DNA of 64,000 bases from JBBROS01 sp038229135 (GCA_038229135.1 JBBROS010000004.1:61261-125260); one strand, 5' to 3'. Counted from the stretch's first letter, positions 41,174 to 52,206 are shown. Notes: generated by a model not told the origin, from the sequence alone. Numbers and translations are program-made.

Positions 41174-42906
41174 GCGACGCGGTGATCCGGCCGTTCCTGC
41201 GCTTCTACAAGCCGCATCTGAAGCTGCTCGCGCTCGATTTCGGGGCGGCTGCCGTGTCCGGCATGCTCGAGCTCGGCTTCCCCATGGCCGTTCGCGCGTT
41301 CATCGACCACCTGCTGCCGCAGCAGGATCTGCAGCTCATCGGGCTCGCGGTCGCCGGGCTCATGCTCGTGTATGTGGCCAATGCCGGGCTGATGGCGGTG
41401 GTGACGTATTGGGGCCACGTGCTGGGCATCGCGATCGAGACGGAGCTTCGCAGGCTCGCGTTCGAGCACCTGATGCGGCTTTCCTTCCGGTTCTACGACA
41501 ACGAGAAGACGGGCGTGCTGGTGGGGCGGGTGACGAAGAACCTCGAGGATATCGGCGAGGTGGCGCACCATGGGCCGGAGGACCTGCTGATCGCCGTGCT
41601 CACCTTCCTCGGCGCCTTCGTGCTGATGCTGCTGGTGAGCCCTCTGCTGGCGCTGCTGACGGCCCTCGTCGTGCCTGGTGCCGGGTGGGTCGTGGCGCGC
41701 TACGGCGGGCGGATGCAGGCCAACTGGCAGGCGCAGTTCCGTGGCATCGGCGCCTTCAATGCGCGCATCGAGGAGGCGGTGGGCGGCATCCGCGTCGTCA
41801 AGGCGTTTGGCAACGAGCGGCACGAGGAGGCGCTGTTCGCGCGGGACAACGCGACCTACCAAACGGTGAAGCTCGGCGCCTACAAGCTGATGGCCATGGG
41901 CACCACGCTGAACTACCTCGGCATGCGTGTGGTGCAGGTGGTGGTGATGCTGGCGGGCGCGCTGCTGATCGTGCAGGGGCGGCTCAGCGTAGGCGATTTC
42001 GTGGCCTTCCTGCTGCTGGTGGGCGTGTTCTACCGTCCGCTCGACAAGATCACGTCCGTCATCGAGACCTACCCGCGCGGGATCGCCGGATTTCGCAGCT
42101 TCATGGCGCTGATGGCGACGGCGCCCGAGATCGTGGACCGGCCCGGCGCACGGGACCCGGGAGCGCTGCGCGGCGAGGTCCGGTTCGAGGGCGTGCGGTT
42201 CGGCTACGGCACGGGGCGGCCAGTGCTGAGCGGGTTCGACCTGCACGTGCCCGCCGGGGAGACGGTGGCGCTCGTGGGGCCGTCGGGGGCGGGCAAGACG
42301 ACGGTGTGCTCGCTGCTGCCGCGCTTCTACGAGGTGGAAGCGGGCCGCATCACGATCGACGGGGTGGACGTCCGGGACATGACGCTGGCCGGGCTGCGCG
42401 GGCAGATCGGGATCGTGCAGCAGGACGTCTTCCTCTTCGCCGGCAGCCTGCGGGACAACATCGCCTATGGGCGGCTGGGGGCCACGGAGCCCGAGATCGT
42501 TGCCGCAGCCCGGCGTGCGCGGCTGCAGCAGCTGATCGCCTCGCTGCCGGACGGACTCGACACGCTGGTGTGGGAGCGTGGGGTGAAGCTCTCGGGCGGG
42601 CAGAAGCAGCGCCTGGCGATCGCGCGGATCTTCTTGCGCAACCCCCCGATCCTGATCCTGGACGAGGCGACGAGCGCGCTGGACACCGTGACCGAGGCCG
42701 CGATCCAGGAGGCGCTACAGGATCTGTCGGTGGGGCGCACGACCCTCGTGATCGCGCACCGGCTCGCCACGGTGCGGGGTGCCGACCGGATCGTGGTGGT
42801 CGACGCAGGCGCCGTGGTGGAGCAGGGCACGCATCGGGAGCTGCTGGCGGGCGAGGGGGCCTATGCGCGCCTGCATGCGGCGCAGTTCGCCGCGGTGGAG
42901 GCTTGA
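41170..42906 (+). CDS. ABC exporter half-transporter (MsbA/MDR-like)
   Basis: 578-residue fusion of a six-helix exporter membrane domain (1-315, e.g. LIGLAVAGLMLVYVANAGLM) and a nucleotide-binding domain. The latter has Walker A GPSGAGKTT, Q-loop GIVQQDVFLF, signature LSGGQKQRLAIARI, Walker B ILILDEATSALD and switch His in VIAHRLATV. It works as a homodimer. The general MsbA-like type exports lipids, peptides or drugs; substrate not decidable. It is coupled to the upstream lipoprotein gene and convergent with the DsbA-like gene. Confidence 0.91.
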   Translation: MSDAVIRPFLRFYKPHLKLLALDFGAAAVSGMLELGFPMAVRAFIDHLLPQQDLQLIGLAVAGLMLVYVANAGLMAVVTYWGHVLGIAIETELRRLAFEHLMRLSFRFYDNEKTGVLVGRVTKNLEDIGEVAHHGPEDLLIAVLTFLGAFVLMLLVSPLLALLTALVVPGAGWVVARYGGRMQANWQAQFRGIGAFNARIEEAVGGIRVVKAFGNERHEEALFARDNATYQTVKLGAYKLMAMGTTLNYLGMRVVQVVVMLAGALLIVQGRLSVGDFVAFLLLVGVFYRPLDKITSVIETYPRGIAGFRSFMALMATAPEIVDRPGARDPGALRGEVRFEGVRFGYGTGRPVLSGFDLHVPAGETVALVGPSGAGKTTVCSLLPRFYEVEAGRITIDGVDVRDMTLAGLRGQIGIVQQDVFLFAGSLRDNIAYGRLGATEPEIVAAARRARLQQLIASLPDGLDTLVWERGVKLSGGQKQRLAIARIFLRNPPILILDEATSALDTVTEAAIQEALQDLSVGRTTLVIAHRLATVRGADRIVVVDAGAVVEQGTHRELLAGEGAYARLHAAQFAAVEA

Positions 42907-42935
42907 ACGGCTCTCGCCCGAGCGGGGCGGGCCGA

Positions 42936-43658
42936 TTACAGCGCCCGTGCCTGGGCGACGGCGCGTTTGAGTTCCTCGAGCGTGGCGGCGCCGGCCAGCA
43001 GGCGCTTGCCGATCACCATCGCTGGAGTGCCGTCGATGCCGATCTGTTGGGCGAGCTCGAGGTTGGCCTGGAGGCGGGCCTTGATCGAGGGGTCGTCCAT
43101 GTCGCGGAGCAGGCGGCCGCCATCGAGGCCCAGGCGATCCGCGTCGGCGCGGAGGCTGTCGCGGGTGCCGGGGCCGGCGGCCATGATGGAGTTCTGGAGC
43201 TTGAAGTAACCGCCCTGGCGCTGGGCGGCGAGCAGGGCGCGGCTCTCGAGCTGGCTCGCCGGACCGAGGATGGGCAGGTCCTTCACCACCACCCGCACCT
43301 TCGGGTCCAGGCGGATGAACTCGGCCAGCACGGGCTTCATGCGGCGGCAATAGGGGCAGCGCGTGTCGTAGAACTCGATGATCGTCACGTCCCCGAGCGG
43401 GTTGCCCATCACGGGGTCGGCGGGGTCGATCAGCTTCGGCGCGAGCATCGTCAGCACGTCGCCCGTCACCTTGTCCTGTCGGCGCGCCTCGTCGGTCTGC
43501 AGTGCGGCGAGGGCGTCGCGGAGGATCGAGGGGTCCGTGCGGAGGGTCTCGCGCAGGAGGCCGACGACCTCCTGGCGCTGGGCCGGGCTGAGCGTTTGAG
43601 CGCCGGCGGGGAGCGCCAACAGGAAAAGGGCGAGGACCAGGACGGGGAGGGAGCGCAT
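42936..43658 (-). CDS. DsbA-family thiol:disulfide protein (Com1/ScsC-like)
   Basis: Periplasmic thioredoxin-fold protein of 240 residues. A Sec signal peptide (RSLPVLVLALFLLALPAGAQ), a helical N-terminal extension (about 30-85), the redox motif EFYDTRCPYCRRM with a CPYC active site, and cis-Pro loop IDGTPAMVIG are all present. The N-terminal extension is typical of Com1/ScsC/BdbD-type DsbA relatives, several of which are oligomeric isomerases; which activity applies is not decidable. It is divergent from the GGT-like gene. Confidence 0.88.
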   Translation of the reverse strand: MRSLPVLVLALFLLALPAGAQTLSPAQRQEVVGLLRETLRTDPSILRDALAALQTDEARRQDKVTGDVLTMLAPKLIDPADPVMGNPLGDVTIIEFYDTRCPYCRRMKPVLAEFIRLDPKVRVVVKDLPILGPASQLESRALLAAQRQGGYFKLQNSIMAAGPGTRDSLRADADRLGLDGGRLLRDMDDPSIKARLQANLELAQQIGIDGTPAMVIGKRLLAGAATLEELKRAVAQARAL

Positions 43659-43746
43659 GACCGCGATGTAGCATCGGACGGCGTCCGGTTGAAGCGGGGC
43701 GCGAAGGCCGCTATGGCACGCGCTGGTTTTGCGAGAGGGTTCGCCT

Positions 43747-45174
43747 GTGGGCTGCAAGCTGTCGATTAGGGTCGCCGTCCTCATGACGGCGTTGCTCTCC
43801 GGCACGGCCTGCTCGACGGTGAATGCGGTCAAGGACACGTTCTTCGGCGGCTCGTCCCCGGAAGCGGCAGCCGAGCGGCTGACCGGGTTCATCGGTGCCG
43901 TGGTGGCCGACGAGCCGCGGGCGGCGCTGGCGGGGCGGGAGGTGCTGGCGCTGGGCGGCTCGGCGGCGGATGCGGCCGTGGTCGTGGGGTTCAGCCTGGC
44001 CGTCACGCTCCCCAGCCGCGCGGGCCTCGGTGCCCAAGGCGCTTGCCTCGCGTACGACCCGAAGCGGGACGGACCGGGCTCGGGCAGCCCGGAGGTCATC
44101 CTCTTCACCGCACCGGCCACGCCCACGCCGGCCGGGGCCGATCGCCCGGCGGCTGTACCCATGTTGGCGCGTGGGCTGTTCGCGCTGCACGCACGCTACG
44201 GCAAGCGGCCGTTCGAGGGGCTGCTGGCAGGGCCGGAGCAGATGGCGCGGTTCGGCGTACCGGTGTCGCGCGCGCTCGTGCGGGACATCGCGCCGCTCGC
44301 GGCCTTGCTCGCGCAGGATCCGAGTGCGCGGGCCGTGTTCACGCCCAAGGGCGCCGCGCTGGCCGAGGGTGGGCAGCTGCAGCAGCCTGAGCTGGGTGCC
44401 ACGATCGCCGGGTTCCGAACGGCTGGCGTGGGGGATCTGTATCAGGGCGCGCTGGCCCGCAAGCTGGAGGCGGCGAGCCGCATCGCCGGTGGGCCGCTGA
44501 CGGTCGACGGGATGCGGGGCGCCCTGCCGCGGACGGGCGGCGCGCTGACGGTGCAGGCCGGGCGGGACCTGGTAGCGTTCCTGCCGCCGCCGGCGGATGG
44601 CGGGCTGGGCGCGGCGGCGGCGTTCCAGGCATTGCAGAACAATCCCTCGGATGCTTCGGGCGCGCAGGCCCGGGCGGGCGGCGCCGTTTCCCGCTGGCGC
44701 GCGGGGGCAGGCGACCCCGCTGCCATCCTGGCCTCGGGCGGGGCTGGCGCGCTGCCCTCCTCCGGCGCGGGCACGGGGTTTGCGGTGCTCGACCGCGACG
44801 GCAACAGCGTCGTCTGCTCCGTCAGCATGGGCAACCTGTTCGGCACCGGGCGGATCGCCCCGGGCACGGGCGTGCTGCTCGGCGCCTCGCCGTCGGCCTA
44901 TGGGCAGCCATTGCTGGCCGCCGCGCTGGCATATAACACCAACGTCCGTGGCTTCCGCGCAGCCGTGGCCGGCTCCGGGCAGGAGGGCGCGCCGCTGGCC
45001 GTGGCGGTCGGCATGAACAATGCGCTGCGGAGCACGGCGGCACTGCCGGCGGCGGTGCCGGAGCCGGGGCGGGCCAACGCCATCGCCTGTGCTCGCTACC
45101 TGCCGGACAACGATGGCTCCTGCACTTGGGCCGTGGATCCGCGGAGTTCCGGCCTGGCCGCGGCCGGCAACTGA
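43747..45174 (+). CDS. Gamma-glutamyltranspeptidase-like exported protein lacking the usual nucleophile
   Basis: 475-residue protein of the GGT superfamily. Its N-terminus looks like an export or lipoprotein signal (RVAVLMTALLSGTACSTV). It keeps the large-subunit start (ALGGSAADAAVVVGFSLAV; GGNAVDAA in true GGT) and the small-subunit strand (TGFAVLDRDGNSVVCSVSM). In active GGTs the self-cleavage nucleophile is the first Thr of a Thr-Thr-His motif; here the aligned residues are Gly342-Thr343-Gly344. The protein is also about 100 residues shorter than usual. It may therefore be non-processing. A GTG at 43747 preceded by GAGAGGG is chosen over the TTG at 43729. Confidence 0.72.
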   Translation: MGCKLSIRVAVLMTALLSGTACSTVNAVKDTFFGGSSPEAAAERLTGFIGAVVADEPRAALAGREVLALGGSAADAAVVVGFSLAVTLPSRAGLGAQGACLAYDPKRDGPGSGSPEVILFTAPATPTPAGADRPAAVPMLARGLFALHARYGKRPFEGLLAGPEQMARFGVPVSRALVRDIAPLAALLAQDPSARAVFTPKGAALAEGGQLQQPELGATIAGFRTAGVGDLYQGALARKLEAASRIAGGPLTVDGMRGALPRTGGALTVQAGRDLVAFLPPPADGGLGAAAAFQALQNNPSDASGAQARAGGAVSRWRAGAGDPAAILASGGAGALPSSGAGTGFAVLDRDGNSVVCSVSMGNLFGTGRIAPGTGVLLGASPSAYGQPLLAAALAYNTNVRGFRAAVAGSGQEGAPLAVAVGMNNALRSTAALPAAVPEPGRANAIACARYLPDNDGSCTWAVDPRSSGLAAAGN

Positions 45175-46331
45175 TGCTGAAAATGGGGCGGGGGGCGGAG
45201 GCGCCGGCCTTCCGCGTGATGGACGTGATCACGGCCGCCAATGCGCGGCAGGCCGCCTTGCCGCCCGGCGCGCCGCACGTGATCCGCATGGAGGTCGGCC
45301 AGCCCGGCACCGGGGCGCCGGCGGGTGCCGTGCAAGCTGCGCTGGCAGCGCTGCAGGGCGGCGGCACGCTCGGCTACACGGAGGCGCTGGGGCGGCCATC
45401 GCTGCGCGCACGCATCTCCCGACACGTCGCCGACTGGTATGGCGTCGACCTTCCGGCCGCGCGCGTCGCGGTCACGACCGGGGCCAGCGGCGCCTTCCCG
45501 CTCGCCTTCCTTGCGGCGTTCGATCCGGGCGACCGTGTGGCGCTGGCCGCTCCGTTCTACCCGCCCTACGTGAACATCCTAGTCTCGCTCGGCCTGGTCC
45601 CCGTCGTGCTCGAAGCCGGGCCAGACACACGGTATCAGCCGACGGTGGCGATGCTCGAGGCGCTCGACCCGCGGCCGGCCGGGCTGATCGTGGCCAGCCC
45701 GTGCAACCCGGCCGGCACCATGCTGACACCGCACGAGCTCGAGGCGCTCGCCACCTGGTGCCACGCGCACGGGGTGCGGCTGGTGTCCGACGAGATCTAC
45801 CATGGCCTGCACTGGGCGCACCCGGTCGCGACCGCGAGCGCCTACAGCCCGAGCGCCATCGTCATCAACAGCTTCAGCAAGTATTTCAGCATGACCGGTT
45901 GGCGCGTGGGCTGGATGGCGCTGCCGGAGGACCTGGTGCGCCCGGTGGAGCGGCTGGCGCAGAACCTGTTCATCTCCGCACCGCACATCAGCCAGGTTGC
46001 GGCCGAGGCGGCCTTCGAGTGTGGCGCGGAGCTCGAGGCCAACGTGGCCGCGTACCGTCGTTCACGCGACCTGCTGCTCCAGGCGCTTCCCGGAGCGGGC
46101 TTCCCGCACGTGGCAGGGGCCGATGGCGCGTTCTACGTGTATGCGGACGTAGGCCACCGCACGAACGACAGCCTGGATTTCTGCGCCCGCATGCTGGACG
46201 AAGCCGGCGTGGCCGCCAGCAGCGGCGTGGATTTCGACCGCACGCGGGGCCATCGCACGCTTCGACTCAGCTATTGCGGGCCGGAGGCGGATATGGTGGA
46301 GGCAATGCGGCGGTTATCCTCCTGGGGGTAG
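45174..46331 (+). CDS. Class I/II pyridoxal-phosphate aminotransferase
   Basis: 385-residue fold-type I aminotransferase. Motifs include MEVGQPGTGAP (N-terminal substrate loop), GYTEALGRPSLR, TTGASGAFPLAFLAAFDPGD, ASPCNPAGTMLTP with the phosphate-pocket Asn, SDEIYHGL, the Schiff-base Lys236 in NSFSKYFSMTGWRVGW, and the alpha-carboxylate Arg in RTRGHRTLRLSYC. It is the aspartate/alanine aminotransferase subgroup; donor and acceptor are not decidable. Its start overlaps the GGT-like stop, so the two are co-translated and may share amino-acid recycling. Confidence 0.9.
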   Translation: MLKMGRGAEAPAFRVMDVITAANARQAALPPGAPHVIRMEVGQPGTGAPAGAVQAALAALQGGGTLGYTEALGRPSLRARISRHVADWYGVDLPAARVAVTTGASGAFPLAFLAAFDPGDRVALAAPFYPPYVNILVSLGLVPVVLEAGPDTRYQPTVAMLEALDPRPAGLIVASPCNPAGTMLTPHELEALATWCHAHGVRLVSDEIYHGLHWAHPVATASAYSPSAIVINSFSKYFSMTGWRVGWMALPEDLVRPVERLAQNLFISAPHISQVAAEAAFECGAELEANVAAYRRSRDLLLQALPGAGFPHVAGADGAFYVYADVGHRTNDSLDFCARMLDEAGVAASSGVDFDRTRGHRTLRLSYCGPEADMVEAMRRLSSWG

Positions 46332-46354
46332 GCCCCGCCGTCGCCGGCGGGGCC
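46331..46354. terminator. Strong GC hairpin between convergent genes
   Basis: GGCCCCGCCG, loop TCGC, CGGCGGGGCC: a 10-bp perfect stem starting at the last base of the aminotransferase gene and ending 9 bases before the katG stop. Only a short TTTC follows on the plus strand. A bidirectional terminator is likely. Confidence 0.7.
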
Positions 46355-46362
46355 ATCCGGTT

Positions 46363-48618
<2,256 letters not shown>

Positions 48619-48736
48619 GGATCGTCTCCCCTGAATGTGGGCCAGCCCCGGTGCGACCGCCGCAGGCCCGAAAACCGCCATGAGCTTCTACCCGAGACAC
48701 CGCAATAAAAGAAGTCCTCAACTTCTAATCGCCGTG

Positions 48737-48751
48737 ATAGTCCGGCGCTAT
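48737..48751. promoter_or_regulatory. OxyR-type half-site ATAG-N7-CTAT
   Basis: ATAG TCCGGCG CTAT matches the dyad ATAGntnnnanCTAT of OxyR sites in outline. It overlaps an ATG at 48750, which supports the downstream oxyR start at 48765. Eleven bases to the left is a second perfect repeat, AGAAGT CCTCA ACTTCT (48710-48726); together they fill the katG/oxyR space. A clear second ATAG dyad at the expected spacing is not visible. Confidence 0.6.
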
Positions 48752-48764
48752 GAACAGCCCGGCG

Positions 48765-49694
48765 ATGAACCTGCGCGACCTGACCTACCTCCTGGCACTC
48801 GCCGAGCACGAACATTTCGGCCGCGCCGCCAAGGCGTGCGGCGTGAGCCAGCCCACACTCTCCGTCCAGCTGCGCAAGCTCGAGGAGCTGCTGGGCGTCA
48901 CGCTGTTCGAGCGGGCCAGCAAGCGCGTGACGCCGACGGCGGTGTGCGAGCGGCTGATCGGGCATGCCCGGGCGGCGGTGGCCGAGGCGGAGGCGATGCT
49001 GGCGGTGGCGCGCACATTGCGGGATCCGCTGGCCGGGCGGTTCCGGCTCGGCATCATCCCGACGCTCGCGCCCTACTTGCTGCCGATGGTGTTCACGCCG
49101 CTGCAGGAGGCGCTGCCTTCGCTGGAGGTGGAGCCGTGGGAGGACCAGACGGCGGCGCTGCTGGCCCGGCTGCGGCAGCACGAGCTGGATGCGGCACTGC
49201 TCGCCACCGAGGTGGACGGGCCGGACCTCGTCAGCCGAGCGCTGTTCGAGGAGCCATTCCTGGCCGCGCTCCCGCCCAACCATCGCCTAGCCGGCAGCCC
49301 GGTCGTGGACGAGGCGGCGCTCGCGCCGGACATCCTGGTGCTGGCCGACGGGCACTGCCTGCGGGACCAGGCGCTGACGGCGTGCGGCCAGGCGAGTGCG
49401 ACGGGGGCGCTGCGGGCAGCGAGCCTGTCCACGCTGCTGAACATGGTGGCGGCCGGCTATGGCACGACGCTGATCCCGGCGTTGGCGGCTGGCGCTGCCC
49501 AAGGGGCCGGGCTGGTGCTGCGCCCGCTCGCGGCGCGGGCGGGACGGACGGTGCGGATTGCCTGGCGCGCGCACTTCCCGCGGCTCGGCGCGGTGCGGGC
49601 GGTGGGCGACGTGTTGGCGGCGCGGCTGAACACCTGGACGGCCAGGCAGGGGTGCGCTGGCTCCCGCGCTTGTGAGCGCAGTCAGCCCCTTTGA
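48765..49694 (+). CDS. oxyR: OxyR, hydrogen-peroxide-responsive LysR regulator
   Basis: LysR-type regulator of 309 residues activating peroxide defence. The N-terminal HTH reads MNLRDLTYLLALAEHEHFGRAAKACGVSQPTLSVQLRKLEE. The redox pair is in the effector domain, LADGHCLRDQALTAC, matching the Cys-x8-Cys spacing of E. coli OxyR Cys199/Cys208, so peroxide sensing is expected to be intact. The start at 48765 (MNLRDL) is standard for OxyR; five extra codons from 48750 would run through the predicted binding site. It is divergent from katG, its probable main target. Confidence 0.94.
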   Translation: MNLRDLTYLLALAEHEHFGRAAKACGVSQPTLSVQLRKLEELLGVTLFERASKRVTPTAVCERLIGHARAAVAEAEAMLAVARTLRDPLAGRFRLGIIPTLAPYLLPMVFTPLQEALPSLEVEPWEDQTAALLARLRQHELDAALLATEVDGPDLVSRALFEEPFLAALPPNHRLAGSPVVDEAALAPDILVLADGHCLRDQALTACGQASATGALRAASLSTLLNMVAAGYGTTLIPALAAGAAQGAGLVLRPLAARAGRTVRIAWRAHFPRLGAVRAVGDVLAARLNTWTARQGCAGSRACERSQPL

Positions 49695-49798
49695 AGCCGG
49701 TTCCTGCGGTCATTATACTTACGGTCCAATCCGGTCCGGCCTTGCTTCCTTTGGCCGGGGCGCCACGTTGCCGTCTCTGATTTGGCGAGGAACAGCGC

Positions 49799-50539
49799 AT
49801 GGTGGATTTGGCGACGGACGGGCCCTTGGTGATCGTGGGCGCCACGGGCGCGATCGGCGGGGCGATCGCCCGGCGCGCGGCCGCACGGGGCCAGGCGCTG
49901 CATCTGGTGGCGCGGGACGCCGGGCGGCTGGCGGCGCTGGCCAGCGAGTTGGGCGCCACCCATGCCCTGGCGGATGCGCTGGACGGAGCGGCGCTGGCTG
50001 CGGCCGTGCGGGCGGCCGGCGAGCGGATCGGCGGGCTGGCCTACTGCGTCGGGTCGATCAAGATCGAGCACCTGGACCGGGCGACGGAGGCGGACTTCAT
50101 CGACGCGTTCCGCCTGAATGCGGTCGGCGCGGCGCTGGCGGTGCAGGCGGCCTCGGCCGGGCTGCGGGCGGTGCCGGGGAGTGCCGTTGTGCTGTTCAGC
50201 ACCATCGCGGTGCGGACCGGGTTCCAGGGGCACACGGTGATTGCTGCGGCCAAGGGGGCCGTGGAGGGGCTGGCGGTGTCGTTGGGCGCGGAGATGGCGC
50301 CGCAGGTGCGGGTGAACTGCATCGCGCCGAGCCTGACCCGCTCCGGCATCGCGGCCCCGCTGCTGCGCAACCCGGCCATGGAGAAGGCGCTGGGCGGGGC
50401 GCACCCGATCCCCCGCCTGGGCGAGGGGGACGACGCCGGGGCGCTGGCCGACTTCCTGCTTTCGCCGGCAGCCGGGTGGATCACGGGGCAGGTCATCGGC
50501 GTGGATGGCGGACGGTCCACGCTGCGGCCCAAGGGCTGA
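49799..50539 (+). CDS. SDR-family protein lacking the catalytic tyrosine
   Basis: 246-residue short-chain dehydrogenase/reductase. The nucleotide-binding glycines are VIVGATGAIGGAIA, the NAD(P)-side Asn is around 107, active-site-type Ser134 (LFSTIAVRTGFQGH) and Lys152 (AAAKGAVEGLAVSL) are kept, and the C-terminal GWITGQVIGVDGG is normal. The residue four before the Lys, Tyr in classical SDRs, is Ile148. Ordinary hydride transfer is therefore doubtful. It lies 104 bases after oxyR and 4 bases before the iron-sulfur photolyase gene, so the two are probably one transcript; a role in photolyase cofactor or damage response is speculation. Confidence 0.85.
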   Translation: MVDLATDGPLVIVGATGAIGGAIARRAAARGQALHLVARDAGRLAALASELGATHALADALDGAALAAAVRAAGERIGGLAYCVGSIKIEHLDRATEADFIDAFRLNAVGAALAVQAASAGLRAVPGSAVVLFSTIAVRTGFQGHTVIAAAKGAVEGLAVSLGAEMAPQVRVNCIAPSLTRSGIAAPLLRNPAMEKALGGAHPIPRLGEGDDAGALADFLLSPAAGWITGQVIGVDGGRSTLRPKG

Positions 50540-50543
50540 GCGG

Positions 50544-52082
50544 ATGGGCGTGCTCCGGGTGGTGCTGGGCGACCAGGTGAGCCGCGGGCTGTCGGCCCTC
50601 GAAGACCTGGATCCCTCCGAGGACGTGGTGCTGATGGCGGAGGTGCTGAGCGAGTGCACCTACGTGAAGCACCACCCGAAGAAGATCGTGCTGGTGCTGA
50701 GCGCCATGCGGCACTTCGCGGAGGCGCTGCGGGCGGAGGGGGTGCGGGTCGAGTACACCACCCTCGACGACCCGGCCAACACGCAGTCCCTCCGGGGCGA
50801 GCTCGCGCGGGCCGTGGCGCGGCACCAGCCCTGCCGCGTGGTGGCGACCGAGTGCGGCGAGTATCGGCTCGAGCAGGACATGCTGGGCTGGCAGGCCGCG
50901 TGCGGCGTGGAGGTGGAGGTCCGCGACGATCTGCGATTCCTGTATCGCCGCCAGGAGTTCCGTGCGTGGGCCGCGGGGCGCAAGGGGCTCCGTATGGAGT
51001 TCTTCTACCGCGAGATGCGGGCACGGACCGGGCTGCTGATGGATGAGGGGGAACCGGCGGGGGGGCAATGGAACTACGACGCCGAGAACCGCAAGCCGCT
51101 GCCGAAGACCATGCGCCCGCCCGCCGTGCCCGGCTTCCCGCCGGACCGGATCACGCAGGAGGTGATGGAGGTGGTCGCGCGCCGTTTCCCCGACCATTTC
51201 GGCGATGTGGACGGGTTCGCGCTGCCCGTGACGCCGATGGACGCCGAGCGGGCGCTGCAGGACTTCGTGCTGAACCGCCTGCCGCTGTTCGGGGACTGGC
51301 AGGACACGATGAAGGCCGGCGAGAGCACGATGTATCACGCGCTGATCAGCACTTCGCTCAATACCGGCCTGCTGGACCCACGGCACGCCTGCCAGGTGGC
51401 CGAGGCGGCATGGCGCGCAGGCCGGGCGCCGCTGAATGCGGTGGAGGGGTTCGTCCGGCAGATCATCGGTTGGCGGGAGTATGTGCGGGGCGTGTATTGG
51501 CTGAAGGTGCCGGAGTATCGGAGCCTCAACGGCCTGAACGCGACCCGGCCGCTGCCCGCGTTCTACTGGACGGGCAAGACCCGCATGAACTGCCTGCACC
51601 ATGCCATCACGGACACGAAGCGCCACGCCTACGCGCACCACATCCAGCGGCTGATGGTGACGGGCAATTTTGCGCTGATCGCCGGGCTGCACCCGGACGA
51701 GGTGGACGAGTGGTACCTCATCGTCTTCGCCGACGCGTATGAATGGGTCGAGATGCCCAACGTGCGCGGCATGGCGCTGCACGCGGATGGCGGGATCATG
51801 GGCAGCAAGCCCTATGCGAGCTCGGGCGCCTACATCAACCGGATGAGCGATTACTGCCGCGGCTGCCATTACGACGTGAAGTCCGCCACGGGGGAGCGTG
51901 GGTGCCCGTTCAACGCGCTGTATTGGGACTTCATCGCCCGGCACCGCGACAAGTTCGCGCCCAACCCGCGGATGAGCATGCCGGTGCGAAGCCTGGAGAA
52001 GATGGACCCGGCGCGGGTCGCGGCTATTCGGGAGCGGGCGGCGGGGTTCCTGGCGGCGATGGATGCGGGGGAGGGGGTGTAA
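50544..52082 (+). CDS. Iron-sulfur bacterial cryptochrome/(6-4) photolyase (PhrB/FeS-BCP)
   Basis: 512-residue flavoprotein of the FeS-BCP class. From the ATG at 50544 four cysteines fall at 350 (TRMNCLHHAI), 438 and 441 (SDYCRGCHYD) and 454 (GERGCPFN), the same numbers as the [4Fe-4S] ligands of Agrobacterium PhrB, a (6-4) photolyase. The FAD-binding half has DWQDTMKAGESTMYHALIS, the His-rich DTKRHAYAHHIQRLMVTGNFALIAG and the DEWYLIVFADAYEWVEMPN segment. The N-terminal domain (VLRVVLGDQVS) binds the ribolumazine antenna in PhrB. It likely repairs (6-4) photoproducts by light. It is coupled to the preceding SDR gene. Confidence 0.94.
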   Translation: MGVLRVVLGDQVSRGLSALEDLDPSEDVVLMAEVLSECTYVKHHPKKIVLVLSAMRHFAEALRAEGVRVEYTTLDDPANTQSLRGELARAVARHQPCRVVATECGEYRLEQDMLGWQAACGVEVEVRDDLRFLYRRQEFRAWAAGRKGLRMEFFYREMRARTGLLMDEGEPAGGQWNYDAENRKPLPKTMRPPAVPGFPPDRITQEVMEVVARRFPDHFGDVDGFALPVTPMDAERALQDFVLNRLPLFGDWQDTMKAGESTMYHALISTSLNTGLLDPRHACQVAEAAWRAGRAPLNAVEGFVRQIIGWREYVRGVYWLKVPEYRSLNGLNATRPLPAFYWTGKTRMNCLHHAITDTKRHAYAHHIQRLMVTGNFALIAGLHPDEVDEWYLIVFADAYEWVEMPNVRGMALHADGGIMGSKPYASSGAYINRMSDYCRGCHYDVKSATGERGCPFNALYWDFIARHRDKFAPNPRMSMPVRSLEKMDPARVAAIRERAAGFLAAMDAGEGV

Positions 52083-52160
52083 GTCTTCGATGAACATTGC
52101 TGCGCTGCACGTATGAAACATATCTAATGTTGCTTTCGCACTTGATCGCCTGCGCTGATT

Positions 52161-52178
52161 TACTCTTAATCCAGAGTA
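52161..52178. promoter_or_regulatory. Inverted repeat TACTCT-N6-AGAGTA at the island's left side
   Basis: Perfect 6-6-6 palindrome preceded by TGCGCTGATT (52151-52160), in the 124-base space after the photolyase gene where base composition drops. A related element, TGCGCTGATT then ACTCG-N7-CGAGT, lies at 57511-57537 on the other side of the low-GC stretch. It could be an operator for the 52207 gene, or both could be island-end repeats. Confidence 0.4.
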
Positions 52179-52206
52179 GGTCAGGGCATAAGCCCGGGGG
52201 GCGTGG

